DNA of 51,928 bases from an uncultured Synergistales bacterium (GCA_905233455.1 CAJOES010000001.1:1-51928); one strand, 5' to 3'; counted from the first letter of the stretch, positions 24,265 through 34,554 are shown. Program-made: numbers and translations. Notes: generated by a model from the sequence alone, not told the origin.

Positions 24265-26882
24265 AGTACAGGACAGCATACGAAATCCGCGATATGTTCA
24301 TAAAATTCTGGGAGGGGAAAGGATCAAAGCACCTTCCAAGCTTTTCACTAGTTCCGGAAGACCCGTCATTACTATTCACCATTGCCGGAATGGTTCCCCT
24401 GAAACCGTATTATCTCGGCATCAAAGAGCCTGAATATCCCCGCGTTGTAACGAGCCAGAAATGCGTGCGGACTAATGATATTGAGAACGTCGGAAGGACA
24501 GCAAGGCATCATACTTTCTTTGAGATGCTCGGAAATTTCACTTGGGGAAGCTACTTCAAGAATGAAGCGATCTCTTGGGCTTGGGAGTTCCTCACGGAGC
24601 GCATTGGGCTAGAGCCTGAAAGACTCTACGCTACGATTTACACCGACGACGATGAAGCCTTCAGTGCGTGGCGCAAATTCCTTCCCGCCGAGAAGATATA
24701 CCGTTTCGGGCAGGACGACAATTACTGGTTCATGGGAGATACCGGGCCGTGCGGGCCTTGCAGTGAGATATATTACGACCGCGGCGAGAAGTATTCATGC
24801 GGAAAGCCTACATGCGGTGTCGGGTGCGACTGTGATAGATACATGGAGATATGGAATCTCGTCTTTACCCAGTTTGACCGGCAGAAGGACGGAAGCCTGC
24901 CGCTGCTGCCTCACAAGAATATTGATACGGGCATGGGGTTAGAGCGTCTTGCGTCAGTGGTGCAGGGAGTTGATACCGACTACGAAACGGATCTGTTCAC
25001 TCCGATGATTGAGCACACATGCAGGAAGGCCGGAATAACTTACGGGAATAATGCACGTGATGATATGGCTGTGCGTGTGATTTCCGACCACGTGAGAAGC
25101 GTTGCGTTCATGCTTGCAGATGGTGTTCTGCCGTCAAATGACGGGCCGGGCTATGTCCTCAGAAGGTTATTGCGCAGGGCTGTGCGTTTCGGCAAGTTAC
25201 TGGGCTTTGATGATATGTTCCTGAATGAATACATGCCCATACTCATAAAGATAATGGGAGACCCGTATAAAGAACTCATCACGCAGAGGCCGGTAATAGA
25301 ACAGATAATTACGCTTGAGGAAGAGAAATTCAACAAGACTCTTCGGCAGGGTACGGAACTTTTTGACGGCGAGATTTCGCGGCTAAAGGCACAGGGACGC
25401 AGTGAGATTCCCGGGGACGTGATATTTGCGCTGTACGATACATACGGCTTCCCCCCTGAACTTACGCGGGAGATGGCAGAAGAGCAGGGATTCACGCTTG
25501 ATGATGCGGGCTTTACTGTCGCAATGAATGAACAGCGGGAACGTGCGAGATCCTCCAGCAAGCAGAAGAGGAGTGCATTAGCCGGAGACATATATACGGA
25601 ACTGGAGAACGAATACGGCAAGACGGGATTCACCGGCTATGAGAGCAGTACAGGAACGGGGAAAATTCTTGCGCTGATTACGCCTGAAGGACGGACAGAC
25701 AGTGCGTCGGGAGAATTTGAGCTTGTGCTGGATACTACGCCGTTCTATGCCGAGAGGGGCGGAGAAGTCGGTGATACTGGAACTATGACGGTGAACGGGC
25801 AGACAGTGAGAGTCCTGAACACCATACCGCACGGAAATATCATCGTGCATTCCGTCAGGTCTGAAGGTGTCGTGAATGCAGGTGATGAGGCTGTATGTTC
25901 CGTTGATGACGACAGGAGGAGCGCAATACGCCGCAATCATACGGCTACACACTTATTGCATGAGGCATTAGGGCGGGTGCTTGGCCGGCATGTGAGGCAG
26001 GCAGGATCTCTCGTAACGGATGAGTTTCTGCGGTTCGATTTCACGCATCATTCACCGGTAACTGATGAGGAGATTGCACAGGCTGAGGAGATCATCAACC
26101 GTGAAATACTGCGCAACATTGAAGTGAATATCTCTGAACACTCAAAGGACGAGGCGCAGTCATTAGGTGCTAAGGCTCTGTTCGATGAGAAATACGGCGA
26201 TGTTGTGAGGGTTGTAGACGTTCCGGGATTCTCTATGGAGTTATGCGGAGGACTCCACGTCAGGCGCACGGGGGATATAGGCTGCTTCAAGATTTTGCGC
26301 GAGGAGAGTATCGGATCAGGCACTAGAAGGATTCTTGCTGCTACGGGAATGAATGTTTTGACGGTGCTGCAGAAACTTTTTGCGCTCAGGACATCACTTA
26401 CTGCACTGCTTTCTACTGATGAGGACGGGCTTAACGTCAGGGCTAAGGCACTGGTTGACGAGCTGAAGACCATACGGAGCGAGATACAAGCCATAAAACT
26501 GCGCGAGCTTGTCGAGAACTCAGAGAGATTCTTTGAGCGTGAGGACGTTAACGGCGTAATGCTTCAGGTTGGGAGATTCCCGAATGTCCCTGCCAACATG
26601 CTGCGTGATATAGGCGACAAGGTGAAGGCAAGACCGGAGGCAAATATAGTTGTGCTTGCGTCTTTGGGCGACGATGAGTCATGCCAGCTTGTAGTTATGG
26701 CGGACGATAAGGCTGTTGCTATGGGCGTGAATGCCGGTGCGCTGGTGAAGGAGGCTTGCGCTGTTCTCGGCGGCAAGGGCGGCGGAAGGAAGAATCTTGC
26801 TCAGGGCGGGGGACGCGACGGGACGAAACTTGATTCGGCACTGAAGAAGATTCGGGAGCTTGCTGCTTCTCAGGTGAAGTAG
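24261..26882 (+). CDS. alaS: Alanyl-tRNA synthetase
   Basis: An 873-residue class II synthetase of normal length. The catalytic domain starts with the family pattern [15 protein letters not shown] and contains [11 protein letters not shown]. The editing domain has its zinc ligands intact (H560, H564, C662, H666). A C-terminal domain ends in the glycine-rich [15 protein letters not shown]. It charges tRNA-Ala and clears Ser and Gly mischarges. It overlaps the slipin gene (ATGA) and is followed by a strong terminator, ending the dnaJ-acpS-slipin-alaS cluster. Confidence 0.97.
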   Translation: MKYRTAYEIRDMFIKFWEGKGSKHLPSFSLVPEDPSLLFTIAGMVPLKPYYLGIKEPEYPRVVTSQKCVRTNDIENVGRTARHHTFFEMLGNFTWGSYFKNEAISWAWEFLTERIGLEPERLYATIYTDDDEAFSAWRKFLPAEKIYRFGQDDNYWFMGDTGPCGPCSEIYYDRGEKYSCGKPTCGVGCDCDRYMEIWNLVFTQFDRQKDGSLPLLPHKNIDTGMGLERLASVVQGVDTDYETDLFTPMIEHTCRKAGITYGNNARDDMAVRVISDHVRSVAFMLADGVLPSNDGPGYVLRRLLRRAVRFGKLLGFDDMFLNEYMPILIKIMGDPYKELITQRPVIEQIITLEEEKFNKTLRQGTELFDGEISRLKAQGRSEIPGDVIFALYDTYGFPPELTREMAEEQGFTLDDAGFTVAMNEQRERARSSSKQKRSALAGDIYTELENEYGKTGFTGYESSTGTGKILALITPEGRTDSASGEFELVLDTTPFYAERGGEVGDTGTMTVNGQTVRVLNTIPHGNIIVHSVRSEGVVNAGDEAVCSVDDDRRSAIRRNHTATHLLHEALGRVLGRHVRQAGSLVTDEFLRFDFTHHSPVTDEEIAQAEEIINREILRNIEVNISEHSKDEAQSLGAKALFDEKYGDVVRVVDVPGFSMELCGGLHVRRTGDIGCFKILREESIGSGTRRILAATGMNVLTVLQKLFALRTSLTALLSTDEDGLNVRAKALVDELKTIRSEIQAIKLRELVENSERFFEREDVNGVMLQVGRFPNVPANMLRDIGDKVKARPEANIVVLASLGDDESCQLVVMADDKAVAMGVNAGALVKEACAVLGGKGGGRKNLAQGGGRDGTKLDSALKKIRELAASQVK

Positions 26883-26900
26883 GGGAATATTTTTGTGATT

Positions 26901-26933
26901 GAGCTTCCTGTAATGACGGGAGGCTCTTTTTTT
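26901..26933 (+). terminator. Intrinsic terminator after alaS
   Basis: GAGCTTCCTGT and ACGGGAGGCTC pair over eleven positions (with G-T pairs) around AATG, followed by seven T. The 230 bases after it up to waaA are AT-rich and hold no gene I can support. Confidence 0.88.
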
Positions 26934-27096
26934 GTGCGTGAATAAAAATTTTGCAGTTTTGTTTTTGGTTTTGTCTTTGTGAATTATTGCGAGTGCTGAA
27001 AAATTTTAACTTTTTTGTAGCTGAAAATGTAGTTGAAAAATTAATCTTCTTGTCTCTGAATGATTCCTTGTCAAAATTATATCATTTCTCCTCAAT

Positions 27097-27126
27097 TCAA
27101 CAGCAAAATATAAAAGCAAGTATAAT
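27097..27126 (+). promoter_or_regulatory. Candidate waaA promoter
   Basis: A consensus TATAAT at 27121-27126 with TCAACA (27097-27102) 18 bases upstream, in AT-rich sequence about 37 bases before the ATG. The -35 is only partly matched. Confidence 0.4.
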
Positions 27127-27162
27127 TCAAAATATATTTGCTCAGGAGAGGAAAAAATCATC

Positions 27163-28455
27163 ATGAACATAAAATCAAAGGCTTATCCTGCAGGAATGGC
27201 TCTGTACAGGTCATGCGTGAGGACATTCTTTGCATTGGGCGGCCTGAATATCTTAAAGCGCAAATACAAGGACATTGCAGAACGCACCGGAGAAGTTGCC
27301 GGTATTCCAGAAGGCTCAATATGGGTTCATGCCGTATCTGTCGGTGAAGTCCAGTCCGCAAGCTCACTGATCCGCCGCATAAAGTCCAAAAGCGCATATC
27401 CCTGCGTGATCTCAACCGTAACGCCTACAGGCAATGACACAGCACACAGACTCCTTGACGGTATAGCCGACAGGATCATATACAGCCCGTTTGATCTTGG
27501 GCAGTTCGTATCACGTTCACTGAACAGCATAAACCCTGTCGCATATATCACGATGGAAACGGAACTATGGCCGGAGATTCTCTCACAGCTCAAGGCACGG
27601 AACATCCCCGCGTTTCTTGCGAACGGCAGACTCTCGGAAAAGAGCTTCAGGAATCTCAAGCGCACAAAATATTTCTGGCAGGGAGTCCTTGAATGCCTCG
27701 CAAAGTTAATGGTGCGTTTCGATGAGGACAAATCAAAATTTCTGGCTCTCGGTGTGCCTGAAGACAAGATAACCGTAACGGGGGACTGCAAGATAGATGC
27801 GCTTCTTGACCGCCGGAAGACTGCAGGCCCGGACAAATGGAGCTGGCTTCGGAAGAAAGATGCGCCGCTGTTTGTTGCAGGCAGCACGCATCAGGGAGAG
27901 GACGATATAGTTATCGCGGCATTCAGGATTCTGCGCAGGAAATACCCTGACGCAAGGCTCGCCATAGTTCCCCGCCACCCTGAACGTGCATTGATGGCCG
28001 TAGCTTCCGCGCTGCCGTACCCGGAACTTCATGCGGAACTGTTATCGCACATAGACCCGGACAAAAGATTCGAGGCAGATATTATCGTAGTTGACCGCAT
28101 AGGCGTGCTGTTTGACCTGTATGCTGCTGCTGATGCTGTCTTCGTCGGCGGGAGTCTCGTCGAGAAGGGCGGGCAGAATCCATTTGAGCCGGCACTGTTC
28201 GGACTCCCGGCAGTTCACGGGCCGTGCATGACGGATTTCCCCGACACATCACGGATGGACGCTATGGGAGCGGCTGTGTGCGTGAACAGCGACTCGGATC
28301 TGGCGCACACATGGGAGGAGATGCTTGAGCCTTCTGCACGGAACAAGGCACTATATGACTGTGAGGCATATTTTGCGACGCTTGGAGGTGCGGCGGAAAA
28401 AACTTGGGACATAATTGAAGCCTGTATGCTTGACAGAAAAGGGGGCGAGGGATAA
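27163..28455 (+). CDS. waaA: 3-deoxy-D-manno-octulosonic acid (Kdo) transferase
   Basis: A 430-residue membrane-associated glycosyltransferase adding Kdo to lipid A precursors, a hallmark of LPS-bearing cells. It shows an N-terminal hydrophobic helix, WVHAVSVGEVQSA with the catalytic glutamate at E62, the METELWPEI motif, ITVTGDCKIDAL, and the nucleotide-binding end GGSLVEKGGQNPFEPALFG. Length is typical. AGGAGAGG lies upstream of the ATG. Its last codons overlap the promoter of the following tRNA cluster. No other LPS-core gene is adjacent. Confidence 0.93.
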   Translation: MNIKSKAYPAGMALYRSCVRTFFALGGLNILKRKYKDIAERTGEVAGIPEGSIWVHAVSVGEVQSASSLIRRIKSKSAYPCVISTVTPTGNDTAHRLLDGIADRIIYSPFDLGQFVSRSLNSINPVAYITMETELWPEILSQLKARNIPAFLANGRLSEKSFRNLKRTKYFWQGVLECLAKLMVRFDEDKSKFLALGVPEDKITVTGDCKIDALLDRRKTAGPDKWSWLRKKDAPLFVAGSTHQGEDDIVIAAFRILRRKYPDARLAIVPRHPERALMAVASALPYPELHAELLSHIDPDKRFEADIIVVDRIGVLFDLYAAADAVFVGGSLVEKGGQNPFEPALFGLPAVHGPCMTDFPDTSRMDAMGAAVCVNSDSDLAHTWEEMLEPSARNKALYDCEAYFATLGGAAEKTWDIIEACMLDRKGGEG

Positions 28456-28458
28456 AAT
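28430..28458 (+). promoter_or_regulatory. Strong promoter of the tRNA-Val/Asp/Phe/Gly cluster
   Basis: Consensus TTGACA (28430-28435) and TAAAAT (28453-28458) with the ideal 17-base spacer, lying across the 3' end of waaA. The predicted start near 28465 is 14 bases before tRNA-Val. Confidence 0.8.
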
Positions 28459-28478
28459 ACCTTTCGTTGCGTTTAAGC

Positions 28479-28553
28479 GGGCGGATAGTTCAGCGGTAGA
28501 ACACCTGCTTTACACGCAGGGGGTCGTAGGTTCGAACCCTGCTTCGCCCACCA
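28479..28553 (+). tRNA. tRNA-Val (anticodon TAC)
   Basis: Cloverleaf with acceptor GGGCGGA/TTCGCCC, anticodon stem CCTGC/GCAGG with loop TTTACAC, T-loop TTCGAAC and encoded CCA. First of four tRNAs. Confidence 0.97.
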
Positions 28554-28568
28554 GATTTAAGTTTACGC

Positions 28569-28646
28569 GGGGTCGTAGCTCAGTCGGTTTAGAGTGTCGG
28601 CCTGTCACGCCGAAGGTCGCGAGTTCAAGTCTCGTCGGCCCCGCCA
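28569..28646 (+). tRNA. tRNA-Asp (anticodon GTC)
   Basis: Acceptor GGGGTCG/CGGCCCC, anticodon stem TCGGC/GCCGA with loop CTGTCAC, T-loop TTCAAGT, encoded CCA. Confidence 0.97.
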
Positions 28647-28665
28647 GATTAAATCAGGAAAGCAG

Positions 28666-28741
<76 letters not shown>

Positions 28742-28755
28742 TGTAAAATATAATT

Positions 28756-28830
28756 GCGGAAGTAGCTCAGGGGTAGAGCACAACCTTGCCAAGGTTGGGG
28801 TCGCGGGTTCAAATCCCGTCTTCCGCTCCA
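28756..28830 (+). tRNA. tRNA-Gly (anticodon GCC)
   Basis: Acceptor GCGGAAG/CTTCCGC, anticodon stem CAACC/GGTTG with loop TTGCCAA, T-loop TTCAAAT, encoded CCA. Last of the cluster. Confidence 0.97.
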
Positions 28831-28847
28831 GTAAATGAGAAATTAAC

Positions 28848-28879
28848 AGCTTCGGGGCTTTTGCTCGGAGGCTTTTTTT
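28848..28879 (+). terminator. Intrinsic terminator of the tRNA cluster
   Basis: AGCTTCGGGGC and GCTCGGAGGCT pair with one mismatch around TTTT, followed by seven T. It lies 18 bases after tRNA-Gly and 40 bases before the lipoprotein gene. Confidence 0.85.
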
Positions 28880-28919
28880 GTATCCTCGTATATTTTCAGT
28901 CAGAAAGGAAGTAATCTTT

Positions 28920-29615
28920 ATGCGCAATATTAAGTTCTGGTGCTTTATGTCCGTTATGATTCTGGCAGTGTTTGCGTTTTCAGGGTGCGGAGGGGGAAGC
29001 CTTGATCCGCAGGATGATTCGGCTTCATCGGAAGAAACTTCAAATGAAAATACGGATTTAGCGGTACCTAATGATTATCCTGATACGTACGATACTGCAA
29101 GAGTACTCAGCGGAGAGTGGGCGATAATCAATGAAACTTCGGACACTGCAAATGACATCACTATCGAGCAGGGCGGGACTACTGTTGTATTGCATTTTAT
29201 TGCTTCAGATGTGAGCTTTTCGAACACGGAAATAGCTAAAAATAAAGAAGGCAACACAGGGAACAGCGGGACATCACATGTTAAAGGCGTAATGAAATGG
29301 TTTGCAACTATAACTGTACCCAGTAGCACAATAGTAGGCGATACTCCTGTTACGACGTACGATATTTACCGTGAGACGGTATCACAGGACATTGACAGCG
29401 ACGTAACCATGATACGGGCAGGCAAGGACACATGGCGTTGCAGTTTCAATCTTAATGGCGAATACGGGCAGAGAGGCACTGCAATGGACATTAAGATACT
29501 TTCTGCAACTACTATGCTTGCTGATATACAGGATACTTTCAGCATGGACGTATCTGGAGTAGAGGGAACGTTAAAATTCCCGTATGAGAAAGAGTTATAT
29601 TACAGGAAAAAATAA
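28920..29615 (+). CDS. Putative lipoprotein of unknown function
   Basis: A 231-residue protein I cannot assign to a family. It has a charged start, a hydrophobic segment and a lipobox-like FSGC, so Cys22 is probably lipidated. A Ser/Asp/Glu-rich low-complexity linker follows (about 25-50), then a beta-rich domain starting near SGEWAIINET. This looks like an outer-membrane or periplasmic surface lipoprotein. AAAGGAAG precedes the ATG at 28920. It abuts the stop codon of the convergent helicase gene with no spacer. Confidence 0.75.
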   Translation: MRNIKFWCFMSVMILAVFAFSGCGGGSLDPQDDSASSEETSNENTDLAVPNDYPDTYDTARVLSGEWAIINETSDTANDITIEQGGTTVVLHFIASDVSFSNTEIAKNKEGNTGNSGTSHVKGVMKWFATITVPSSTIVGDTPVTTYDIYRETVSQDIDSDVTMIRAGKDTWRCSFNLNGEYGQRGTAMDIKILSATTMLADIQDTFSMDVSGVEGTLKFPYEKELYYRKK

Positions 29616-32600
29616 TCATCCCCGCCCGCAATAGAATCTGAAGCCGCATTCCCTGCACACGTCAGGATCTTTTGCACGGTGATTGAAGTCTTTAGCCATT
29701 ATCCTGCTGACGGTTTCATCGAAGCCCTTCATGATTCCGTCAGCTTCGTTTTTGTCGTATGTGTAAGTTATCTCCGGGTCTTTGTCCTCTTCGCCGGTGT
29801 AGTACAGCTTCATGCGATCCACTTCAAGCCCCAGCGAATGCCAGGCAAGATACGCATAAACGTTAAGCTGTCTCCTGTACGTCTCCAGATGTTCCCTGTC
29901 CCTGTTGATATTGATATTGGGTTTTGGCCCGGACTTGAAGTCAACAATCTCAACCTCGCCATCACGAATGCAGAGCAGATCTATTTTCCCTTCAAGGATA
30001 TAGTCATCACGCACAAGGTTCAATTCCGTCTCAGCCCGCGCAACAGCAGACCAGTCCGCACCGTTCCAGCGTACATAGCGCATAACCTGACTGAATGCCG
30101 TATCACGTGAAGCCTGATTCAGGTACACCTGCCCGGTACGTGAAAGATATTCGTAGTTCGCATTCAGCCATTCGGATATATTCTGCTCGTTTATGCTCTT
30201 AGAGTCGCTGTTCAGCACAGCCCGGTGAATGTCCTCAATCGTTGCGTGAACCAGAGTACCCAGAAACGTTGAATTTGATATGTGCGGAGTAAATTCAAGC
30301 TCCCGGAAAAATTTATACTGCATTGGGCATGTCTCATACAGCAGTATATGCGACGTGAATGAATATATATTCTTCAGCCCGCTGTCCCGTGATGCGCTTA
30401 TCTCTATTTCAGACGGATTGAAGGCTTCCTCTGCATCCTCTAACTTGTTGTAGGGAGAATCAAAATATTTGCTTGGTGAGTTTGGATTCTCCAGGCACGT
30501 AAGCACTAACAGATCCCTTGCCCGTGAGAACGCAACATAAAACAATCTCCAGAAATCGAAAAACTTTATCTGTTCTTCAGGCTCAAATTCCGGACGGCGC
30601 GAATAGTCATGCTCTATGCTGTTCACCAGCTCCCCGCCTCTGTTGTTGTCCGGCCTTGGTGATGACCACAAAGAGTCAACGAACACTACCGGAAATTCCA
30701 TGCCTTTAGCCTGATGTATAGTCATGAACGCAACATGCCCTGAAGGTATTATGCCGTCATCGCTCTCGTATTCATCAAGCCCCTCTTCAAGCTGGAATCT
30801 CATATATATATTCATCAGCATCATGAACTGTGCAGCCATGTACTTTGAGTTTATGTTGTTGACATTGTAGCTGTACTCGTAATCGCGCAGGACTTTCACC
30901 AGCCGTGCAAGATTCCGGGCTGGCCTGAGATCCTTTACGCTGCCGTTAATGTCCGCGTCAAGTGCATGGTTGAAAGGCAGGAATGCGAACAGCTCATACA
31001 TTAAGTCGGAATATGTGTAGTTGGTGTAGCCGTTTAATTTGCCGTGATAGTTTCTCTTGTCCAGAAGCCATTTTTTGAGGGAAGCATATTGCGGCTTGTC
31101 GATATATCTCGCTACATGCTTCAGGCAGTTCCTGTAGTACGTTATGTAGTCCGGCTCTGTCCCCTGAAAGCTGAATGCTCCGGAGTTCAATGACTTCAGA
31201 TATTCCGGAAACATTGAGATTAAGCACCCTAACGCAAAATGTATTTCGCTCCTCTTGAAGAACATGCTTGAACGCGGAGAATATACGCTTATGTTGTGAT
31301 TCTCCAGATACTGCGATAATTCTTGGGCATCCCTTGACTTCACCGAACGGAACAAAAACACGATCTGGTTATAGTCCGAAACGTTAAGCGATTTGATGAA
31401 GGCTAATATGTGTTCGTGCCATTCTTCTTTGTCGTTCATCCCTGCAAGGCGTATCACAGAAGGCGTGTTTGCTGGTGATCTGTATGCTTCAAGTTTCTTG
31501 GGATTGCGGAACTCTCCCCAGCCGAAAAATTTTCCGGTATCATTCATCCATTCGCTGAAGAAATTTATGATGTCAGGGCGGGATCTGTAGTTCAGCATTA
31601 ACCGTACAGTTCTGCACTCGCTTTTACCGAACCTTCCGGGAAACTCCAGAATATTTCTGACTGTTGCCCCCCTGAAACGGTATAAGCTCTGGTCATCATC
31701 GCCGACAACACAAATATTCTTGTTCTCTCCTCCCAATAAGAATATCAATTGTTCCTGAACGTAATTAGTGTCCTGATATTCATCAATCATTATGTACTTT
31801 ATCTTTTCCTGAAGGCTTGAGAGTACTGCGGGATTGTCGCGCAGAAGCCTGTACGTTACCGACAGCATTGCGGAACAGCTCATAGAGTTATTTGCGGTGA
31901 GAATCTCATCATGCACCTTCAAGGCTTGGCCAAGTGCCTTGACTGCAGGGTCATCATCGCGCATGAGTTCTTCCGGGTCAATCAGCTCTTCCGACAGCGA
32001 ATTAATGCAGTCTCTGAGTTCGCCGGCTCTCTTCCATTTTCCCGGGTGCACAAAAATTTTCTCTATGTCCGGAATTTCATCGAACTTTGCCATGTTCTGA
32101 AGGATAATGTATGTCTGCCCGAAATCATCAAGTATCCTGAAGTTCTTACGGAAGCCGGTATACTCTGCGTAATCGTTCAATATTCTCTGGCATATCACAT
32201 GAAACGTCCCGATATACATTGCGTTTATGTCCGCCTGAATATTTCGTGATGCAAGCTCTTCCGTGATCCTTGCCGTGAGTTCTTTTGATGCCTTGTCGGT
32301 GAATGCCGCCATCATTATGCTTTCAGGTTTCACGCGTCGTTTCTGTATCAGGAACACTGCCCGCTGTACTAGCGTAAATGTCTTTCCCGTTCCCGGCCCC
32401 GCAATAATCAGCACAGGCCCGGACGATGAGGTGATAGCTTCTTTCTGTGCCTCGTTTGCGTTCCCAAAATCGAAATCAGAGAAATCTTCAGGCTTGGCCT
32501 TCGTATCCTCCTGCTTGTCCTGTGATGGCGCAATGTTCTCATCCTCGCCGAGATATGACGCAAGAGCTTCTTTCGGGTTCTTGTCGTTGATGAAACGCAG

Positions 32601-33785
32601 AACGGATTTGTCCGCGTTCCGTAAGTCTTTGCGCGAGGCTATGATTATGCACTCGTCTTTTGCGCTGTTAGTCTCCTGTGCGTATGATGCTGGTGTGTCG
32701 GGCAGTGCGTAATGTACCGCAAACTTTATGTCATTCCCTGCAACCTGCCTGTACAGTACACGGGGGATAATGGTGATTCTTTCGTCTATGCCGTCATAAT
32801 CCCTCAATATCTCCCTGAGCTTGTAGACTTCTTCAGGTGTTGAACAGAATATTACGCCGTTCATGCCGTTTTTCTGGTTCAGTATATCTTTCAGTGCCGC
32901 AGGTTTGTCTTCTGTCCGCACAATCCTGAAAGACACTTCCGGACGCTTGAATCCCGTTACGATCCTTAAAGGCGTGCGCAGAGCCTTCATGATTTCCTGA
33001 CGCTGTGCGGGACTCTCAGCTCCCGTGAATATCCCTGCAGGTATGCGTCTCGCTGTGATTGAGTCAGTATATTCCCTGCATTCCTTCAGGTCTGCCGGTG
33101 AAATCATCGCAATCATTGAGACTTCTGCAGCTTTCAGGGCTGTCATGATGTCTGACTCTTTGAGCTGCGGGAGTGCCGAATACAGCAGCTTGCACGTTCC
33201 GTTCCTGACCTTGCGCAGGAGTTCGCGTTTCTTGGCGGGAGTGATTGATGACGTGAGGGATTCTGTGTGTGCATCCGGGATATTCTCCGGAGGTTCTGAC
33301 GGGGTTATGACGAGGGTAATTCCGGGCATGAGCAGTGCAGGGAGACGGTAACATATGCTTTTGCCGTAGCTGTCTGGCATGGAGCAGAACACGTCCCGTC
33401 CGGACAATAACGCATTGATGATGTCCTCCTGCCCGGGCCTGAAGGAGTCGTAGCCGAAATGCTGGCGCAGTAATGACACGAGATAGTTCGGCTTCTGGGG
33501 CTTTGGTGCTGTAGGTTGGGGTTCTGGTTCAGGGCGGCGGGTCTGAAGCATGGCCGTTAGCTTGCGGCTCTGTTCCTGCATTTCCGTTATGCGGGTCTTT
33601 AGGCTGGATATTTCCGTGTCTCTGGCTTCAAGCTCTTTGCGGCTGGCTTCAAGTTCCTGCTTAGTGTCTGTGAGTTCGGTGCTGAGTGAGGCTATCTGTT
33701 CTTCCTGAAGGGAAATTTTTTCATTCAGCAGTCTCATTCTGGCATTGATTAAGTTTTGTACCTGATTCTTTTCTTCTCCCGTCAA
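29616..33785 (-). CDS. Large fusion: degenerate RecQ-like region, UvrD helicase and RecB-type nuclease
   Basis: A 1389-residue protein. Residues 20-80 form a coiled coil. Residues about 103-400 follow the RecQ helicase core (HFGYDSFRPGQEDIINALL; SYGKS in place of TGGGKS; HYALPDTPASYAQET near 358-372), but the DEAH box and the RAGRDG end are lost. A full UvrD/Rep superfamily 1 helicase follows (AGPGTGKT at 462-469, IDEYQD, GDDDQSLYRFRGA, YVAFSRA). The C-terminus is a PD-(D/E)XK nuclease (GKIDLL, VDFKSG) with four cysteines (YETCP and CRECGFRFYC) suited to an iron-sulfur cluster as in AddB. It likely resects or repairs DNA. Start is a TTG with AGGGAG nine bases upstream. Confidence 0.88.
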   Translation of the reverse strand: MTGEEKNQVQNLINARMRLLNEKISLQEEQIASLSTELTDTKQELEASRKELEARDTEISSLKTRITEMQEQSRKLTAMLQTRRPEPEPQPTAPKPQKPNYLVSLLRQHFGYDSFRPGQEDIINALLSGRDVFCSMPDSYGKSICYRLPALLMPGITLVITPSEPPENIPDAHTESLTSSITPAKKRELLRKVRNGTCKLLYSALPQLKESDIMTALKAAEVSMIAMISPADLKECREYTDSITARRIPAGIFTGAESPAQRQEIMKALRTPLRIVTGFKRPEVSFRIVRTEDKPAALKDILNQKNGMNGVIFCSTPEEVYKLREILRDYDGIDERITIIPRVLYRQVAGNDIKFAVHYALPDTPASYAQETNSAKDECIIIASRKDLRNADKSVLRFINDKNPKEALASYLGEDENIAPSQDKQEDTKAKPEDFSDFDFGNANEAQKEAITSSSGPVLIIAGPGTGKTFTLVQRAVFLIQKRRVKPESIMMAAFTDKASKELTARITEELASRNIQADINAMYIGTFHVICQRILNDYAEYTGFRKNFRILDDFGQTYIILQNMAKFDEIPDIEKIFVHPGKWKRAGELRDCINSLSEELIDPEELMRDDDPAVKALGQALKVHDEILTANNSMSCSAMLSVTYRLLRDNPAVLSSLQEKIKYIMIDEYQDTNYVQEQLIFLLGGENKNICVVGDDDQSLYRFRGATVRNILEFPGRFGKSECRTVRLMLNYRSRPDIINFFSEWMNDTGKFFGWGEFRNPKKLEAYRSPANTPSVIRLAGMNDKEEWHEHILAFIKSLNVSDYNQIVFLFRSVKSRDAQELSQYLENHNISVYSPRSSMFFKRSEIHFALGCLISMFPEYLKSLNSGAFSFQGTEPDYITYYRNCLKHVARYIDKPQYASLKKWLLDKRNYHGKLNGYTNYTYSDLMYELFAFLPFNHALDADINGSVKDLRPARNLARLVKVLRDYEYSYNVNNINSKYMAAQFMMLMNIYMRFQLEEGLDEYESDDGIIPSGHVAFMTIHQAKGMEFPVVFVDSLWSSPRPDNNRGGELVNSIEHDYSRRPEFEPEEQIKFFDFWRLFYVAFSRARDLLVLTCLENPNSPSKYFDSPYNKLEDAEEAFNPSEIEISASRDSGLKNIYSFTSHILLYETCPMQYKFFRELEFTPHISNSTFLGTLVHATIEDIHRAVLNSDSKSINEQNISEWLNANYEYLSRTGQVYLNQASRDTAFSQVMRYVRWNGADWSAVARAETELNLVRDDYILEGKIDLLCIRDGEVEIVDFKSGPKPNININRDREHLETYRRQLNVYAYLAWHSLGLEVDRMKLYYTGEEDKDPEITYTYDKNEADGIMKGFDETVSRIMAKDFNHRAKDPDVCRECGFRFYCGRG

Positions 33786-33843
33786 GTTATTCCACTCCCT
33801 TTGTTATGAGAGCTATTATAACCCGCTGGAAAATCAATTATTC

Positions 33844-34269
33844 CTATTGCACAGGTTCAAATATATTCATGAAGTATTCTTCCGGTGTGATTGCTTTTAT
33901 GGTGCTGGCCTGAAAGTCTTTCGTGTTTCTCGTGATGATGTATTCTGCCTTGATGCGTTCTGCTGTGGTGCTCTGTACTGCGTCCTCAAAATCCCGCCAT
34001 TTCATGTTTGCCGCTGTCTCAATGTCTGACATTGTCAGGTCTGCAAACCTGAACGTCAGGGACAAAGCCGCAATCATTTCCTGTCTTCTTTCCGGCGTTA
34101 ATTCTTTTCTCATTACGTATGATATATTCATAGGACTCATAGCAGATATGTAGCCTGTAACAGATTCATAATACTCGCAAACACTCCATATCTTGAACGA
34201 TGACTCAAAGTATGGTTCTCTTACCTGCAAGACATCAAGAAGTATATTCGTATCAATCAGCAATATCAT
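33844..34269 (-). CDS. PIN domain toxin (VapC-like)
   Basis: A 141-residue PIN-fold nuclease with acidic site residues D6 (LIDTNILLD), D93/E95/D96 (RDFEDAV) and D118 (TRNTKDF). Such toxins cleave tRNA or rRNA when their antitoxin is degraded. It overlaps the antitoxin gene upstream by 17 bases, the usual order. Its catalytic residues look complete. Confidence 0.88.
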   Translation of the reverse strand: MILLIDTNILLDVLQVREPYFESSFKIWSVCEYYESVTGYISAMSPMNISYVMRKELTPERRQEMIAALSLTFRFADLTMSDIETAANMKWRDFEDAVQSTTAERIKAEYIITRNTKDFQASTIKAITPEEYFMNIFEPVQ

Positions 34270-34495
34270 ATTTCTTCCTCAATGCTTCTTCTTTTATTTT
34301 GTCGACATCAGCATTACCATGAAGGATACCTGCAAGCCTCTCTGCCGCAAATGATACTACCTTATTTCTAGGCAGAAACCGGCCTATTTCTTTTCCGTCC
34401 TTCGTCATGATTATCTCTTGGCCGTTTTCCATCATGTCAAGATATTCGCTTATATTCTCTTGAACAGCCTCACGGGATGCTACAGGACTAAGCAT
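34253..34495 (-). CDS. Phd/YefM-type antitoxin
   Basis: An 80-residue protein with the Phd/YefM N-terminal DNA-binding fold (SREAVQENISEYLDMMENGQ, then IIMTKDGKEIGRFLP) and a short C-terminal tail that would wrap the PIN toxin. It probably represses its own operon. GAGGAGG lies before the ATG, just after a hairpin with a T run (34510-34550) that could be the end of the rfb operon. Confidence 0.85.
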   Translation of the reverse strand: MLSPVASREAVQENISEYLDMMENGQEIIMTKDGKEIGRFLPRNKVVSFAAERLAGILHGNADVDKIKEEALRKKYDIAD

Positions 34496-34509
34496 GAATA
34501 TTACCTCCT

Positions 34510-34550
34510 CAAAAACTATATTCCTCCCTCTAAGTAACTGAAGGAGGAAT
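34510..34550 (-). terminator. Terminator-like hairpin between rfbB and the toxin-antitoxin pair
   Basis: Read leftwards, ATTCCTCC and GGAGGAAT form an eight-base stem around a 15-base loop, followed by ATAGTTTTTG. It probably ends the rfbADCB transcript. A TATAAT (34553-34558) just before it may be the -10 of the antitoxin gene, and the TCCTCC arm could also pair with the antitoxin ribosome site. Confidence 0.6.
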
Positions 34551-34554
34551 TATA

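Noticed and set aside
25151-26494. Long frames on the strand opposite alaS
   Set aside because: They overlap a complete, well conserved alaS and encode low-complexity Ser/Ala-rich peptides typical of antisense shadows.
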